Of a stretch of DNA of 64,000 nucleotides, positions 26,718 to 37,930 are shown piece by piece. The notes beneath the pieces were generated by a model. It ran no database searches. It was not told the DNA's origin and worked only from the letters and a program-made list of their open reading frames with translations. Numbering within the stretch: position 1 is the first letter of the stretch; each line of letters opens with the position of its first letter. The translations under genes were made by a program, and so were the position numbers. Source of the DNA: Tyto alba (Eukaryota; Chordata; Aves; Strigiformes; Tytonidae); contig NW_024881295.1 of NCBI RefSeq assembly GCF_018691265.1, positions 17,903,904-17,967,903 on the forward strand, in the 5' to 3' direction.

Positions 26718-26854
26718 CTGGTGGCATTTGCATCTCTCATGGGGTTTCCCAGTGTCTGGATCATTCCTTCCCAATCTATAAGAATGACATCCATGCATCG
26801 TGAAAACTGTGCTCATCTCCTTGGGAATTTTTGAGGCATTGCCAGGTTTTTGTC
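26718..26854 (-). pseudogene. OVCH1: OVCH1 CUB4, N-terminal exon (frameshift)
   Basis: Good splice sites (ttatttccag acceptor, CAG-gtgagt donor). The second half gives CMDVILIDWEGMIQTLG, then NPMRDANAT, and ends two bases into a codon, joining as A-T-S-C-H-W-R-I to the next exon, a typical CUB start. The first half in the incoming phase reads PGNASKIPKEMSTVF in a different frame. Counting phases, the 137-base exon has one base too many (or two too few), so a frameshift lies near 26,785-26,795. Confidence 0.7.
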
Positions 26855-27359
26855 CTGGAAATAATAAGAGTGTAGAGCATTAAATTCAGCTTTAATATTG
26901 TTTTAAATGGTCTTTTCACCATGAACTAGGGCAATTACTGTATGACATGTCATCCCCACGGAAAAGCATGGATCATGGGCAAGAGCCAATCTGAAGAGTA
27001 GAAACTTGAGATACTCATTTTAAAAGTTCATCTGGAAGAAGATGTGTTCAATTAGAAGACAAACCAATTAGAAAAGCTACTACATTCCTATTCTACCAGG
27101 CCAGACATTGTTCATCATAATCCTACAAAACTCACCCTCACTTTAGCCTTGTTTCAGGCTTCAGCATTTTTCATATCAGTCAGTTTTATCCAGGCTAGAG
27201 CTTCAGAGAGCTCTGGTTTTTCGTATGTTTGGAGAAGTTCTGTATGTAAAGTCTCCAGAAAGCCCATAAAGGCATCTCGAAAAGAAGTACATTCTTGAAG
27301 CTTCAGTGAAACAGGTAAATTCATCTTTAGATAGAAGTGGTTGTACAGCTTGACTGTAC

Positions 27360-27485
27360 CTTGGACTCTGAGCATCAAATATTCAATTCTGAAAGCAGCA
27401 GGGTCAATGGAGCAGAGCACCATCTTTACCACAGGTCCAGACCTCTGGAGAGCCACAGGAGACTGCATGGTACCATATAGCACAG
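27360..27485 (-). pseudogene. OVCH1: OVCH1 CUB3, C-terminal exon
   Basis: A 126-base open exon (acceptor tgcttcaag, donor gtacag) encoding MQSPVALQRSG and VVKMVLCSIDPAAFRIEYL, the last strands of a CUB domain. Two bases in and one base out match the other CUB C-terminal exons. The open frame runs on into the intron to 27,154, which makes the segment look longer than it is, and upstream it is joined by chance to a CR1 copy starting 50 bases away. The CUB3 N-terminal and middle exons were not found between 27.5 and 36.4 kb. Confidence 0.65.
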
Positions 27486-27535
27486 CTTGAAGCAAATTCA
27501 AGCACACCACCACCATTTGAGAAACGTAGTCAAAA

Positions 27536-27742
27536 ATCATAGAGAGGTTTGGGTCAGAAGGGACCTTAAAGATCATCCAGTTCCACCCCCTGGCCACAGG
27601 CAGGGACACCTTCCACCAGCCCAGGTTTCTCAAAGCCCCGTCCAACCTGGACTTGAGCCCTTCCAGGGAGGGGGCAGCCACAGCTTCTCTGGGCACCCTG
27701 GGCCAGTGCCTCCCCACCCTCACAGGGAAGAAAAAAAGTCAC
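27536..27742 (-). mobile_element. CR1 LINE 3' end, minus strand
   Basis: The plus strand reads as the reverse complement of a CR1 terminus, beginning aatcatagagaggtttgg and continuing through the conserved G-G-A-C-C-T-T-A-A-A-G-A-T-C-A segment. Translated on the minus strand it gives VAAPSLEGLKSRLDGALRNL, the typical CR1 ORF2 end. It is about 200 bases long, heavily 5' truncated and comparatively little diverged, so a younger insertion than the copies at 1 and 7 kb. It lies 50 bases upstream of the CUB3 exon in the OVCH1 transcript direction. Confidence 0.9.
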
Positions 27743-29276
27743 ACAAGTTACTCTGTGGAAAGGCAGAAGAGTGAGGAACTACTCAGATTTGAGAGATGTT
27801 CAGTGCCGGTAATGTGGCTGCTAGGCAGTCACCTCCTGACGAGGCAGCAGGCAGCACCTCCGGTCCCTGTCCTGCAAGAAGTTCTCCACTGCCGGCCAGC
27901 AAGGACTTGCTCACTTCATTGCACAGTATCAGCTGCCCCAAGTCTAATTACAAGGCGAGGTATTTTGTTTGCTTTATCTGCCTTGAAAAATTGCTATGCT
28001 ACTTAAGGGTTCGTTCTTGGACTTAACTGAAAGTGGGATGGGACAGGAAAGTTTTGTCATTACACCATTTCCACCGATAGTTACTTTCAGTTGTTAAGCA
28101 TGCTAAATTGTTTTCTGGTTACTTTCTGGCTCAGAATTTTCCAGCTTCTTTCTCCCCTGTCATACCATCATCCTAAAGTCCTAGCTCATGCTGACATTAA
28201 AGCCCAAGTCTATGTTTTAGAGTCCTCAGGAAAAGTAATTTGGTTTAGAGGCAGGCACCCACTGACTTTTGCTGTTCACTGGCTCTAGAGAAGGAGGGGA
28301 TAAAAGAGAAAACATGCTGTTTCAATATGTTGGCATATAAAGAGACATAGGAATCTAGTTTAATATACCCAACCTTGAAAAACTGCCAGCCATAACAAAT
28401 GCTATTACATAGCAGCGAGTCTGTGTGCTGGAGGACACTCCAGGGAGCTATCTATTAGACTCCTGTTCAGGGAAAAGTTTGACTGATGGCCCCATTTCTG
28501 ATAGTATTTTCCTCTGTCCTGTATATAAATAGTTATGATAGTTAAGCTGTTATTCTCAACTGTAACAGACATACTTTTAGAATTTTTCTGTGTGCTTTTA
28601 TAAATGAATTCTTGGAGGAAGATAGCTGTGGAGTGCTGTAAGAACTCCTTAGCACATCCTCTATCCTTCTCTCCTGTCCTTTCACTCTCAACTCAGAGTT
28701 AACTGACATACTAAACTTTAAATTTGGAGTGTGGTTTTTTTTTTTTTTCTTAATGCAAAAAATATTTCTAGCATATTTAATTACCCTAAAAACCTTTGTC
28801 CGGAAGCATTACTACTGTATTTGGTAACAAATGGTTGTTCTTGTTCAAGTGTCAGGAAAAAACAGATTATCTCACTCATGTTAGAGCTATGATGATCATG
28901 CAGATAGCCCTCATCTACACCCAGATAGAAGTTAAATAAGGCCTCTTCTCTAGAGCATGAGCCATCACGACTTGTGTGATGTAAGAGGATGAGGGTCTAC
29001 ATAGAATAGCTATTAGCCAAAAAGTTTCTCCAGAGGCATCACTTAATTTTGAAAGCATTTGGTGAACACATACACTAGAATTCATCCACAGGACTCCCAA
29101 AGGCTGATGGTGGATTTCTCCACCACACTTTGTCTACCAGGGTATCAGTGTGGATACTTACTTAGGATGAATGCTTCTGTATATAACATCTGTAACATCA
29201 TTCTATAACATCTGTAATCATAATAAATTAAAACTATACAGAGGTAGAATAAAGGGAGGTGAGGGAGGGAAAGAAG

Positions 29277-29303
29277 AAAAACAAAACAAAACAAAACAAA
29301 ACA
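29277..29303. repeat. AAAAC pentanucleotide repeat
   Basis: Five tandem units of aaaac in a purine-rich stretch. Confidence 0.9.
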
Positions 29304-31307
29304 CATTGAAGAGCTGGGGAGGGGTGCTGAGAGAAGGAACATCACATGTCAGGGATCCTTCAGCACACCCAGTAAAACCTCTGCAAGATCTATCGTTCAA
29401 GAGTTTTCCCCCCACTCCTTTCCTACTACTTCCCCCCCTTCCCTTTTCTATTTTGTGCCAAGTTCCAGTTAATTCCTTTTGCTTTCAAGTCGCTGTCTGA
29501 GACTTCCCTTTGATGTCCCTACCCTTACCTTGCAAAAATTAGTGACTAAGCATTCCTTACTCACCTTTCTGTGCAATTCATAGCAGTTTATGACGCCATT
29601 GCACTTCTCCATTATCTTTTCCAGCCTGTTGATACTATTTAGTCTCACCTCATAGAGAGCCAGACCAACCCCTGGATACCTGTCATGCTCCTCTGTACTT
29701 CTAAATCCTTTTCAGAATGACTGTGTGCAGGAGGGGGAAGAAGTAAATCAAACCCCCATACAGTATTTAAAAAAATCGGTTCCTCAGGTTTGTACAGTAA
29801 AGCATATTTTATTCTTTACCCCTTCATGTATTGACACCTTGTTTTGTATTTTTTATGGCTACAAATCTGCTCCAGTGATCCTACAGTATTTCAGTGATAG
29901 TAGCTAAATTAAAACCCATCACTTGTGCACATAAAGGCATGGACATTCTCCCTTCTGCCCCAAGACTTCAACACAATTAAGGTAGAAATTGATTTTCTTT
30001 ATATACAAAAATGTTTATATACTATGCATCTTGTACAGCAGACAAGAAAGCAGGCATTTGACTTGCCTTTTTAAACAGATGTAGATGTTACTACTCTGCA
30101 TCTTATCTCTTCCACTTTTTGCCCCTTCCTCCTTTTCCCCCACTCTGCGTACAGAGCCTTTAAAACAGGAACCAAAAAGCATTTCCTCCATGCATTTTGA
30201 AATGGAGGTACCTTGATATGTTCCTGCCACACTGCGCTTCCAACTAGATTTTTACTTAACTGCACAGTGTGCAGTACAGATGCAGACATATAGGCCTCTA
30301 GAAACTTAAAATTTCCAGTAAACAGTACTAAATCTCTTTCATCTTAATTTAGTTTTCTTTTAAAGCTGTGGATTGTGTTCATCTACATTAGTGTCTCAGT
30401 GGCTGAATTGTGCCTCAGCGGGGTCAAGATGAGGAAGACCAGAGTCTTCTGCAGAGAAGATAATACATTTTCTGTTATAAAGAGTCACTCCCTTCTTTCC
30501 CAGATGCTAATGCTTCAGTGTCATTCATACCACCCCCAAGAGGCAAATAATATGTACCATCATTGCATCTCATGTCATTGTCCCAGAAGTTTTGGAGGAA
30601 GGGGAGGTGACTTTGAAAAAGAAGCTGCCAATACACAAGTCATTTCTATAGACAAGTGTCCGTAAGGGCTTGCCCAAATACCACAGTTTATTTCGATATA
30701 GTCTCTTTTACCATTCTCTAGTGTACTAAGAGGGCTGTTCTTCTACTGGGTCAATGCAGCACACTGACACAGGGATTAAGGTCTTCAGCCATATTTACAG
30801 CCCGGTCTCTGAAGCTTAACTTAAGGCTGCCACACATTGGAGACATGTAAATGGGGCTGGAAACCCTTTCTGAAACTGGCCCAAGTTGAGGTGAGAAATT
30901 TCTAGGACTGAGTGTCCTCAGATGGATCGTTTGTTGTTACCTAGCACTTTTCTTCCTCTCTGTCTCTCTTCATAAATCCCAAGAAACTCCTCTTGGCAGT
31001 TCAGCAATGATGTTATTGACAGATGCTTTACTATAATCTTTGCCATGCCCTTTGGAGACAGTCAGAGTATCCAAGAGCGCTCTGTGCTTTCCACATATCC
31101 TGATGAGGAAGGGGCAGAGATAAACCCCCAGGGCTCTCCTAACTCCACTTCTGACGCACATTCTATGGATAAATGTGCACTTCAGTGATAAAAGCATTAA
31201 GAAAGGACAATAAGAGCTTTCTGCAAAACCTGCCAGTTTTGCCCATGATTGAAGATAGTCTAGCAGGTCAATAAAGTGAGTGGGAAATGGTTTTCTAATG
31301 TTGAGGG

Positions 31308-31352
31308 TTTTTTTTTTGTTTTGTTTTGTTTTGTTGTTTTGTTTTGTTGTTT
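31308..31352. repeat. T-rich TTTTG repeat
   Basis: A T run followed by tandem tttg and ttttg units, ending in ttgttt. Confidence 0.9.
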
Positions 31353-31487
31353 CCCCTTTGCCCCCAGTATTACTGGACTTGCTGGAAGCCTGAGTATCCT
31401 GATATCACTGGCAAAAGCTCAACTACTACAGCCTTTGGAAAGGCCAAAATGAATGGATCTGATAAAAATCTTAACCCTACATAGGGC

Positions 31488-31520
<33 letters not shown>

Positions 31521-31526
31521 TACATA
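31488..31526. repeat. Compound TA/CA dinucleotide microsatellite
   Basis: About nine TA units followed by about eight CA units. A probable length-variable locus. Confidence 0.95.
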
Positions 31527-33510
31527 TTTTTAAAACCCTTTCCCATCAGTTGGATCATTTCTTAGGGTCCAGCATGCAGGCTGGTACAAGCCTGCAGGAG
31601 TTCTCAAAGTGCACATGGTCACAAGGCAGTCCTGTCATCTTAGTCTGGTCTTAGAGACCCAGACAGCAGACACAAACTAGGCAGCGTAAAGGAGTGAGCT
31701 GTCAGGCTTTAGAGGAAAGCAGACTTTCTTGCAAATTTGCTCTGAGCTGTTCTTTGAATCAATGCCTAGGAAACAGATAAATAGGCACCAGGTTAGTCAT
31801 GTACCTGGGATAACAGGCCTACCCACCTCAAATACGGAGTCACTAAGGAAGAACAAATGTAATTTATTTTTTTAATTGACGCTGTGACCAGCCCTTCATG
31901 AGAGTTATGAAATTATACTTTTGTCCACACACTCTCTGGTTGTCCAGAAACACGGGAAGAAAGCAGGCTTAGCCTGTAGCTGCATGCACACACAGTGCAG
32001 TCAAATTCAACACTCGTTAAATATAAAACCAAATCAACAGGGAAATATTTGGAAGCATCTGAGTAGTTATAACAGAGCAGGAGGAGAGAGAACAAGATCA
32101 CTAATGACAACTGTATATCCCTTTAGTACCAAGGATAATAGGGTTTTTTGCCTCCCAAGGAAGCAGTTTTTGAAGTCATACCCTCTGTAGAGCAGCTTAA
32201 ATTCTGTTTAAGCGTGCTTCCTCCCACACCAATGTTTATGAGCTTTCTGCTCAGATTGGATGCTGAGGCCACGCCATGTCTCTGTGTACCTGCACGGGAT
32301 GCTGAGAGTGCAGAGCGGGGAGAGCTGAGCCCTTCCCGCTGGGTAGAAATCCTTCAGAAGGGAGAGGAAGAACATTTGCTTCCTGAGGAAGGTGCTGTGG
32401 TGTGAAGAGCACTGCACAGCAGAGCTTGTCAGAGGGCACACACAGGGCAGCGTGACCCACCGTGGAAGAGAGCTTCGCCAAGCTGAGTTATGGGGAGGGT
32501 ACCCTTCCTCCAGGAGAGCTGGCCTTAAAAAAAAAAACAACACACCTCAAACCTCTTCTACCACAAGTCTAGGTTGAAAAGCAACGAGTTAATCACACAG
32601 CTTCCCACAAGGGCAAGACAAGGGCATTTGCACATACTCAGCACTGCAGGAGGACGCGGGCCCTGTGTTTGCAGCGGTGGAGAGCAGGGAACGGCAGTGC
32701 AGGCATGGGTACAGGGGTCTGGAAGGGGGTAAAACCCTACAGGATGCGCCACAAATTTCATTTTAAAAATCATTTGTTGCGTTTAGGGTGACACCCTGGT
32801 TCGGGTGATTACAGCACCACGCGCCTGCCGTGACTTTGAGCTCACCCAGCAATGAGCAGCTCAGAGACAAGCCTGCTCCAGTGCAAACAAGGGCCTTGCG
32901 TGCATTTCCAGCCCCTGCTAACCAGTCCTGGAGCTTCTGTGCTAATGATGCCCCCCCCAAACCCTCCATCACTGGCAGGGCTGTGCTTTCCCAAGGAGAG
33001 AAAGCAGCCCCACCTCCTGTTGCTTATCACTTCAGGGGAACCTATTTTTATCTCAGTGGTGTGATGACTTGGAGCGCCAGCAAGGATGCCAATGGGAAGA
33101 GGAGGAAAGCACACACTGCATGCCAACACCCTGGCTACAGCACAAGTCTGCAAGCAGAGCCGGTAGCACGTCCCCTCCTGAACAGTTTGCTTTTTAAAGC
33201 CGTGAGCAACAGCATTCTCCAATTTGTTGCCAGGGCTAGTTTCTGTCAGTAACTCAGGGGTATTTTAGCCTTTTCATCAGTCTTCCTCCAACACTGTCAC
33301 AGCATCAGATGTGGAGAAACATTTAAACGCTTAATAGGCGGGAGGAGGTACATCAGTAGGACAGGGCTGTTTGCTGTGCTTTAAAAGCACCAGCAAGCTG
33401 ATGTAGTGCCTCACCCAGAAGCACAGCTCTGGTTATGCTAAGTAGATTCATAAGAGATTAAGTAACTGTCCTTGCCCTGAGAAACTCAGTCGAAAACATG
33501 GGTGATAAAA

Positions 33511-33530
33511 AACAAACAAACAAACAAAAA
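33511..33530. repeat. AAAC tetranucleotide repeat
   Basis: Four to five tandem caaa units followed by an A run. Confidence 0.85.
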
Positions 33531-34052
33531 AACCCCCAAACAAATAAAACCCCCCAATATCTCATTCAAGAATAGTAAGGGAGAGATAGAGCAGATTAAG
33601 CAACTTGACCCAGGCGCACAGGAAAGCTGCAACATCAGTGTTAATGGACCCCTGTATCCAGCATGCGAGCCCACTGCTTCTACCTACAATAGAGTCTTTC
33701 TTCCCTTGGTTCTGCTCACCAGCCTCCCTTCCCTCTCCCTGTGTGCAGACACACACTCTTCCCAGGACAAAATCCCAAGAGCTGTGTCCACTTGCACGGC
33801 GATGTTAGGAGACTCAAACTTCTTACCGGGCCCTAACAGGACCTGCTCCTAAACTGACCCAGCTCCACCACCTTCTGCACGCCAAGCACTGCAGCCTCCG
33901 GCACGCCACGGCTCCGCGGTTACCCCACGTCCACGCCTGCCCCGCTAGCTTTCGCTGGCCGCTCCTGCGCCGAGGTCTCTGGTTGAAACAAAAAGGGGCC
34001 CAAACAGTAGGCCTCAAACCAAAGTTGACTTCTGAGTGAATTCCCCGACCAG

Positions 34053-34100
34053 CAACCAGCATCTTATCAGCAGACTGAAGCAACCAGTATCTTATCAGCA
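34053..34100 (+). promoter_or_regulatory. Tandem U3 repeat with GATA-type motifs
   Basis: Two 20-base copies, differing at one base, start at 34,053 and 34,081 with a 28-base period. Each contains CTTATC, the complement of GATAAG. In an LTR U3 this is the usual place for an enhancer repeat. Factor binding is inference. Confidence 0.5.
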
Positions 34101-34297
34101 TGAAAATGCAACCCTGGGAACAATCCCTGGGAACTATAAGTAAACAATAGGACGTAACTATAAATCCCAAATGTAAAGAAAAACAGAAACTCCTCAGACG
34201 TGCCCGGATCCTGGCCAGATCCGGACATGCCTGACTGAGGCATATCAATCTACCAGCTATCTCCTGTGCGTTTTGTTTAGACTTGTTTGTTAAACTG

Positions 34298-34305
34298 TAT
34301 AAAAG
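34298..34305 (+). promoter_or_regulatory. TATA box of the LTR
   Basis: TATAAAAG lies about 30 bases before the region expected to begin R. Confidence 0.6.
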
Positions 34306-34610
34306 CTGGACCCTCTCACAGCGAAGATGGAGACTCACGTACGAGTGGACACACTGAGTGGGACTTCCCAATTGCCGGGAAAGGCTCTGCGACCCTTCGC
34401 TGTGACGGGGCTCCCCAGCTGATGCACGGGTCGGGGTGATGTTCAAGTAGGAGGGCAATTGGTGATGGATCTTTCTTAATCACTATAGCTAGCTTTAAAT
34501 AGTAATGTCTAGGTGCATTACCTTGCTTATTCTTTCTGCTGCTTTAAACGAAAGTAAAATAAGCCTATTTCTTTCGCTTGGTGTCTGTGTCCTTTGTGTT
34601 AACCCCGTCA

Positions 34611-36446
34611 ATTGGCAAAACACTGGTGCACTGCCTCTTCCCTGCAGCACGCTCTGATCAGCGCAGGCAGAGAGGCACAGCGTGCTTAGAGACAGTTCGG
34701 TACAAAACTCAGGAACGGTCAGCACGGCCAAGCGCTTCCCGCAATAGGAAGGCGATCACAGGGAGGTCGGATGAAGGAGCCAATGGTCACTATCTGGTTC
34801 AAAGAGCCCTCAAGGCCTTTAACATTTTGTATGAAGCCATGTGTAAAAGCTGTCAACAATGCTACGGCCTCCACCTCTGGGAAAGGTTTACAGCTACAGA
34901 GCTGAGCAATTCCCTGCATAAAGTGCCCAGCCCACAGTAAATCCACGAAAGCCATTACAGCCTTCAGAGAGTCAGCGGTCAGCAGCCAGTTGTGTCAGAT
35001 CCAAGGGTATGGAAGTTCTCCAGCCAGCTCCCAGCTTATCTGTGGGGACGGTCTGGCTACCATACAAGTGGTGACTTGTTTTGTTAACTGGTTTTAGTCT
35101 AGAAGAAAGTTCTCCCTTAGTCAGCACCTGCACTAATATTTCTGTTAGGTCAGTGTGGGACTATGAATGACACAAGGGAGGAAGACTGGCAGCTGCAGCA
35201 CAAAGCAGGAGAGTCCAAGTGGTCATCTGACCTGAGTGAAGCATTATCCACAAAGTGCTCTTTTCTTTGATACATACTTTAATTTCCTGCTCATAACTGC
35301 AGCACACTTTATTCGGGATACAGAAAAAAATATAATTATTTCTCTTAGCAGAAGTCCTCTGTTTTTTTGCTGGAAGCAATAGAATAAAATACAGGATGGG
35401 CAGAAACATGGAAACTCTGTCCAGAATTAGCTCTTTCCTCTTTCTCAAGAAATGCTGTGGGACAATCATAGCCATTCACTAAATGGAGAATTACATACTT
35501 GGCTGTACATGTGCACATGCAGGGAAGGAGGAGGGATAAAGATCTGGAAGACAAATGTTTTGCATCAGCAGTTTCCCAGTGCAACTACTTTGAGCCAAAG
35601 TGAAACATTTCTTTAGAATGACAAATCAGTTTAACATGGAAAAGAGACTTGAAGCTATCTGGTGCCTCTTTGAAATCTCTCAAATCCCATCAGATTAAAC
35701 AAGATAAAGTGGTGGATTCCTCCATTTTCCAATGAAACTATGAAGCCAAATTCAACTTGACTTGATGAGCCTCAGCAGGAAAGAAACTTCTGAGAAAGAA
35801 GGGCGTGAGTTGGTGCAAAAAAGCAGTATGACAATGCTGGGTTCACGTGGAATTCCTCAAATAGGTTTGCTCCCCTCACTTCTCTGCACGAGAGACCCCA
35901 GTACAGGAACAGGGGCCTCTCTCTTTTGTGAGATACCCATTACTTTCAGGTGATCGGTCCTTATTCACTAGTAGATGTTAGTCTCTCTCTAGCACTTTCT
36001 GTGGAGAAATTTATCCTGAAGACTTCTGTATGTGGTGTTCGTTATAGATAGAAACGCACACACACAATTTTGGTTTACAGCATTGTCCCAAACTCCTCTG
36101 CCCAAAGTGTGGGGCTGGTAGGCATTTACACAGGCATTGACTTTTTACTGAGAAAAGTATCCATCCAAAGGTTATATTCAATTTGAGAGCCAGAGGTGTT
36201 AAATACAAGTCTTGCGATTCTGAAACTCCCATTTTAATTTCCAGTAAGCTTTGTTTAGGGGGAAGGCATGAGGAAGAGAAGGAAGTAGAGACTTTCTGGA
36301 GGAAATCACGTATATTTTTTTTTTTTCCCTCCTTCCTCTTAAGTTGTCTCAAAAACTCTACTAGACAAAACCTCAATGCACTTGGGATATTTTATTATAA
36401 AGGGGTTATATTCAGAATTCATTTCACTTAGACAAAGAAAACTCAC
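34611..36446. other. OVCH1 intron sequence after protease 2, no exon secured
   Basis: A minus-strand open frame near 35,345-35,520 (KYVILHLVN, DCPTAFLEK) vaguely recalls a CUB middle segment but lacks C-x-W-x-I and good splice sites, so I do not call it. Confidence 0.35.
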
Positions 36447-36603
36447 CTTCCATCAGCATTCTTAACCAGTCCAAGAAAATCCTCACCCTTGAATAGACCC
36501 CTGATTTCTTTGGGCTGGCATAGCCAATATCCCAGCTGACAATGCCATAAAAAGTAAATGGTCCATTTTCCTTGTTGGAAACCAAGGGGCCACCAGAGTC
36601 ACC
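36447..36603 (-). pseudogene. OVCH1: OVCH1 protease 2, catalytic-Ser exon (intact)
   Basis: A 157-base exon, fully open, with a cctag acceptor and a gtgagt donor. It encodes GDSGGPLVSNKENG, FYGIVSWDIGYASP and SGVYSRVRIFLDWL, the end of an S1 domain with its catalytic Ser. The Cys usually found after S-W-G-x-G is Tyr, so one disulfide would be lost. It ends in phase 1 as expected before a CUB module. This is the best preserved protease exon of the locus. Confidence 0.88.
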
Positions 36604-37437
36604 CTAGGAACCAAGAGAGAGAGGACTCACAGTTCTCTCATTTGGCCTCCACACTGCTGCAACTCAGAAGAGAGCTGACTGATCAGATTTGCCCAAGAAA
36701 AAGCTTCTGTGCAAGAAGAGGGCACGCAGCTGCTAGTGCATCTCAGCCCTAGCCTGGAATGAAGAGACTGATTTAAAGGCTTGCTTATCAGCGTGAAGAC
36801 TGAGCACAGGCTGCAGACAAAATATGATTGAATAGTGCTCTTTAGTGTTACACATAATTTATTAGTCTGTCATAAGATTGCAGAGTCCGCAGTTTAACTT
36901 GACAGTGCCTCAGTCAGAATTACTTTGCCTTTTATTTACTTGGCTGTTCTTACCTACTTGCCTTGTGATTTCAGGGAGATTAGTTAGTTCTGGAACAGTG
37001 CTCTGAATACAAGAATTTTATAAAAACAACAGAAGTCATCATAGTTTATCTTGACAAAAATGTGCCCTGAAAAAGAGTTCCAAGCAAGACACAACGGGAA
37101 GTGTTTCACTGGGATAAGAGATGGGTCTCAGGCAGTGCAAGGGAAGCACATCCTCTCCTCCACAGGCCTCATAAAAATTACAGTCCAGAGAAAGATTATT
37201 AAACTCTGTGTTCCCAATTGCAATCAACAGTGCACATTGCTTATATCTCCCATATGGATTGACTGCATCTGTTGCTCTTATAAGTACTGTCCACTCCATG
37301 GACAGCAAATTATTGGAGCTTTTAACGGTCACTTCCTATATGCTGTTCTCCCCTGTCCTCCCCAGTCCCTTCCCCCAGAGCTATCGACATCCATCTACAG
37401 ACACCTTCAAGAGCACTTACCTTTCATTTTACTTCTC

Positions 37438-37565
37438 TTGACAGGAGTCCTGGCCTCCCACAGAAACAAAGCCAGCAAAAAGAATCCTAGATGTGATCCT
37501 TCCAGGGTGACTGAAGTAGTAATTTCCCTCACAGATTTCATTCTCAAGCACTGGCATTTGTGTTT
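37438..37565 (-). pseudogene. OVCH1: OVCH1 protease 2, exon before the catalytic Ser (donor lost)
   Basis: A 128-base exon with a ggttgcag acceptor. It encodes QMPVLENEICEGNYYF, GRITSRILFAGF and GGQDSCQ, ending exactly where the next exon starts with G-D-S-G-G. The expected GT donor reads GA at 37,436-37,437, and reading through reaches TAA two codons later. The normal M-x-C-A-G Cys is Phe. A downstream gtaaaa or gtaagt could be used cryptically, but both would shift the frame or include the stop. Confidence 0.8.
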
Positions 37566-37699
37566 CTGCAACCACCTAGCTCAGCACCCATCTGCTTGGG
37601 AAATAAATTTGAGGTTAGGTCTGGGCAGAAGAATAAAACGTGAAATTGAAATGCATGTTCTGCTCATAGTAGGCAAACACGCAGAATCAGAAGAGCCAC

Positions 37700-37930
37700 C
37701 TTCTTCGATGATCCTCCATCCAGATACAGAGAAGAGGAAAATGATGTCTCTGTGCTGTTGGACAGACGCACTGGCCTCAGCAGCCTTGACTCCGGAGGGA
37801 TGTCTGGCTGCACCAGGGCAATGTCAGAGTCATAGCTCAGCATGTCAAAGTGGGAGTGCACTGTGATGATTTTCACCTGTCTCACCTCTGACCAGGGCAG
37901 AGAAAGAACAAGCTGCCCTCCAAGTGCATC
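37700..37930 (-). pseudogene. OVCH1: OVCH1 protease 2, catalytic-Asp exon (frameshift)
   Basis: From a ggtttcag acceptor the frame gives DALGGQLVLSLPW, then QVKIITVHSHF, SYDSDIALVQ (catalytic Asp) and LLRPVRLSNSTE. Near 37,727-37,740 the frame shifts, and VSGWRIIEEG follows in the next frame, ending in phase 1 at a weak gtggct donor. The Asp and the P-x-C-L-P-like parts are fused in one exon here, whereas protease 1 has them apart; the Cys of that motif reads Arg. Long plus-strand frames across 37,051-37,866 are antisense shadows. Confidence 0.8.

Larger units (their letters stand above)
27743..33983. other. OVCH1 intron sequence, expected CUB3 exons not found
   Basis: The N-terminal and middle exons of CUB3 should lie between 27.5 and 36.4 kb. 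I found no segment with C-x-W-x-I or N-Y-P and suitable splice sites. Simple repeats are listed separately. Confidence 0.4.
33984..34610 (+). mobile_element. Solo LTR of an endogenous retrovirus (limits approximate)
   Basis: The segment has the order of an LTR on the plus strand: a U3-like part with a tandem repeat, a TATA box at 34,298-34,305, an R-like part with GC-rich sequence at 34,370-34,440, an AATAAG-type signal near 34,558, and a GT-rich U5-like end (ttggtgtctgtgtcctttg) closing near ...ccgtca. I set the edges at a TG at 33,984 and a CA at 34,610, but no matching target duplication was seen. No gag, pol or env sequence is adjacent, so it would be a solo LTR formed by recombination. 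The long minus-strand open frame across 33,823-34,458 is a chance antisense frame. Confidence 0.55.

Noticed and set aside
27154..27723. Minus-strand open frame of 189 codons taken as one gene
   Set aside because: It is a composite of a CR1 3' end, the CUB3 exon and intron read-through.
33823..34458. Minus-strand open frame of 211 codons
   Set aside because: Antisense to the LTR; no retroviral or host motif.
37051..37866. Plus-strand open frame of 271 codons, the longest in the window
   Set aside because: It is antisense to two OVCH1 protease 2 exons and their intron, has no family motif and no splice or promoter context.
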